Positions 22,107-23,391 of a DNA stretch of 23,391 bases are shown piece by piece. This DNA comes from JBDHZK01 sp039811865. GTDB lineage: Bacteria > Actinomycetota > Actinomycetes > Propionibacteriales > Propionibacteriaceae. Each line of letters starts with the position of its first letter. The stretch's first letter is position 1. A model generated the notes under the pieces. That model worked only from the letters and a program-made list of their open reading frames with translations. It was not told the DNA's origin and did no database searches. The position numbers and the translations under genes are program-made. The stretch covers positions 1-23,391 of the forward strand of contig JBDHZK010000027.1 of the NCBI GenBank assembly GCA_039811865.1. The letters run 5' to 3'.

Positions 22107-22592
22107 ATGCCTGTTTGTCCGAAGTGCGGTCATCAGAACGCCGAAGGCAGTAACTTCTGCGCCCAGTGCGGCGAGCCGTTGCACCGTCCATCGGGGGAAA
22201 CCACACGCGTCTTCGGAGCGGTGGAGGACAACACGCTCCTCAACGAACTCAGCTCCGACGATGTCGCCGCGGTGGATGCACTGCCTGAGGGCTCGGCCTT
22301 GCTGATCGTCCAGCGCGGTCCCGATACGGGCGCGCGCTACTTGCTCGATTCCGACGAGGCGACGGCGGGGCGCCATCCGCAGTCGGAGATTTTCCTCAAC
22401 GACGTGACGGTGTCGCGGCACCATGCGAAGTTCTCGCGGCGCTCCGGCCAGTTCTTCGTGCGCGACCTGGGCAGCCTCAACGGAACGTATGTGAATCGCA
22501 GACTGCTGGACGGCGAATCGGGGCTGCGGTTGGGGGATGAGGTCCAGATCGGCAAGTATCGGATGGTGTTCTTCGTCCACGGGACGGCGTGA
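22107..22592 (+). CDS. garA: Zinc-ribbon FHA-domain protein (GarA/OdhI-like)
   Basis: The 161-residue protein combines an N-terminal zinc ribbon (CPKC at 4-7, CAQC at 18-21) with a C-terminal FHA domain. FHA core residues are seen: G88-R89, S103-x2-H106 and LGSLNGTYVN (N125-G126-T127). Between the two is ETTRVF (T32, T33), closely resembling the ETTSVF motif of mycobacterial GarA and corynebacterial OdhI. In those proteins a Ser/Thr kinase phosphorylates one Thr, the FHA domain then binds it intramolecularly, and inhibition of 2-oxoglutarate dehydrogenase is relieved. Location after gcvH and before merR matches Rv1827. The zinc ribbon replaces the acidic N-terminus of GarA. ATG 22107 is the only start keeping the ribbon. 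The Shine-Dalgarno is weak (GAAGAGAG lies about 12 bases upstream). Confidence 0.92.
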   Translation: MPVCPKCGHQNAEGSNFCAQCGEPLHRPSGETTRVFGAVEDNTLLNELSSDDVAAVDALPEGSALLIVQRGPDTGARYLLDSDEATAGRHPQSEIFLNDVTVSRHHAKFSRRSGQFFVRDLGSLNGTYVNRRLLDGESGLRLGDEVQIGKYRMVFFVHGTA

Positions 22593-23296
22593 TGCCGGTT
22601 CGCCTTCGCAGTATCGGGCAGGTTCTGGCCGCCTTGAAGGTGGATTTCCCCGATATCTCCATCTCCAAGATCCGTTTCCTGGAGAGCGAAGGGCTCGTCT
22701 CGCCGGAGCGGGCGCCATCCGGTTATCGGCGCTATGCCGATTCCGACGTGGAGCGGCTGCGCTACATCCTGGACGTCCAGAAGAACCACTACCTGCCGCT
22801 AAAGGTGATCCGGGAGCACCTGGAGGCCATGGATGCCGGTCAGCCGCCGCCTGTCGTCGAGGCGCCCCGGCCGGCGCCCCCGGAACCGGCGTCGCTGGCG
22901 CCGACTCCCGTCCCGCAGTTGATGCAACAGCCCAAGCCGCATCGGCGTCCCATCCGATTGACGCGCCGCGAACTGCTGGACCTGAGCGGGCTCAGCGAAG
23001 CCACCTTGTTGGAACTCGAACGCCAACTCCTGATCACCCCGCGTCGCGGCACCGCCTACTACGGACGCGACGCGCTGACCATCGCCGTGGTCACCCGCAA
23101 ACTGAGCGCCTATGGCATGGACGCGCGCCATCTGCGGGTCGTGAAGCAGGCGGCCGAGCGGGAGGCCGGGCTGATCGAACAGGCGATTTCGCCGTACCTG
23201 AGGCGGAGCGGGTCCGCGCAGGAAGTCTCGGCCGAGGTCATGCAGTTGGTGATGCACGCCCACGCCGCCGTGCTTCGCACCGCGATGAGCAGTTGA
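22592..23296 (+). CDS. ftsR: MerR-family regulator, FtsR/Rv1828-like
   Basis: The protein has 234 residues from ATG 22592. The N-terminal MerR winged helix spans about 5-75 (ISISKIRFLESEGLVSPER, then SGYRRYADSDVERLRYI). A Pro-rich linker covers about 87-115, and a second helical domain begins with IRLTRRELLDLSGLSEATL and includes TAYYGRDALTIAVV. This two-part form without a cysteine metal site matches mycobacterial Rv1828 and corynebacterial FtsR, an activator of ftsZ. The target here is not visible. The ATG overlaps the FHA stop as TGATG; the GTG one codon earlier is also open. A GC hairpin follows the gene. Confidence 0.9.
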   Translation: MPVRLRSIGQVLAALKVDFPDISISKIRFLESEGLVSPERAPSGYRRYADSDVERLRYILDVQKNHYLPLKVIREHLEAMDAGQPPPVVEAPRPAPPEPASLAPTPVPQLMQQPKPHRRPIRLTRRELLDLSGLSEATLLELERQLLITPRRGTAYYGRDALTIAVVTRKLSAYGMDARHLRVVKQAAEREAGLIEQAISPYLRRSGSAQEVSAEVMQLVMHAHAAVLRTAMSS

Positions 23297-23322
23297 AGCG
23301 GGGCCGCGTCTCCGCACGCTGC

Positions 23323-23348
23323 CGCACGGCCCTCAGCGAGGGCCTGCG
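23323..23348 (+). terminator. GC-rich hairpin after the merR gene
   Basis: GGCCCTC-AGC-GAGGGCC is a perfect 7-bp stem with a 3-base loop (23328-23344). It is extended by CGCA/TGCG across one bulged C. It starts 26 bases after the stop codon. No U-tract follows, so it would be an atypical intrinsic terminator; part of it overlaps a short direct repeat. Confidence 0.45.
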
Positions 23349-23370
23349 TTAGGTGGCGAGGGCCTCCGTT
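23336..23370. repeat. Two 15-base direct repeats, 20-base period
   Basis: GCGAGGGCCTGCGTT (23336-23350) and GCGAGGGCCTCCGTT (23356-23370) differ at one base and start exactly 20 bases apart, near two helical turns. They lie at the right edge, downstream of the merR gene and possibly upstream of the next gene. Confidence 0.5.
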
Positions 23371-23391
23371 CAAGAGGAGTCCTCGGTGCTT

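Overview
This is a high-GC chromosomal segment from an actinobacterium. The family set points there: LigC with Prim-PolC, a DUF3000 protein, a Rv2061-type PPOX protein, PatA/PimA of phosphatidylinositol mannoside (PIM) synthesis, a GarA/OdhI-type FHA protein, the DUF881-SbpA-DUF881 set and an FtsR-like MerR regulator. A Propionibacteriales-like host is a reasonable guess, but it is inference only. No rRNA, CRISPR array, insertion sequence, integrase or phage gene was seen. No intergenic stretch exceeds about 200 bases.

Region 1 (1-5594, minus strand) is an envelope-linked module. A SigE-family ECF sigma factor overlaps a single-pass membrane protein that is probably its anti-sigma factor. Next come a membrane-anchored PQQ-like beta-propeller protein and, coupled by an ATGA overlap, a very hydrophobic polytopic protein that runs off the left edge. 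The last two genes carry similar Trp/Pro/Gln-rich low-complexity tails.

Region 2 (5644-13047) is mostly housekeeping and repair. DUF3000 and ribonuclease D form a GTGA-coupled pair. msrB and the primase-polymerase gene diverge from a 24-bp gap that seems to hold two overlapping -10 boxes. The polymerase gene converges on ligC, a pairing known from mycobacterial Prim-PolC/LigC. A PPK2 polyphosphate kinase, a CbiX-like chelatase without the usual first histidine and a YihY/BrkB membrane protein follow. A perfect AT-rich palindrome covers the yihY stop codon.

Region 3 (13183-14146) is a tRNA cluster. Gly(GCC), Cys(GCA) and Val(GAC) lie on the minus strand and end at a perfect 13-bp hairpin. A PPOX gene follows, then tRNA-Val(CAC) on the plus strand.

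Region 4 (14283-18889, plus) is thrS, a HIT-family gene, patA and pimA, packed with overlaps. This matches the mycobacterial Rv2614c-Rv2610c block, except that the phosphatidylinositol-phosphate synthase gene is absent between the HIT gene and patA. Region 5 (18905-23296, plus) is pgsA2, DUF881, sbpA, DUF881, gcvH, FHA and ftsR-like merR, matching mycobacterial Rv1822-Rv1828. Two blocks that lie far apart in Mycobacterium are therefore adjacent here, and a probable leaderless promoter sits at the seam.

Several genes have a TANNNT box 6-7 bases before the start codon and no Shine-Dalgarno sequence, the signature of leaderless transcripts. This was used to choose several starts.
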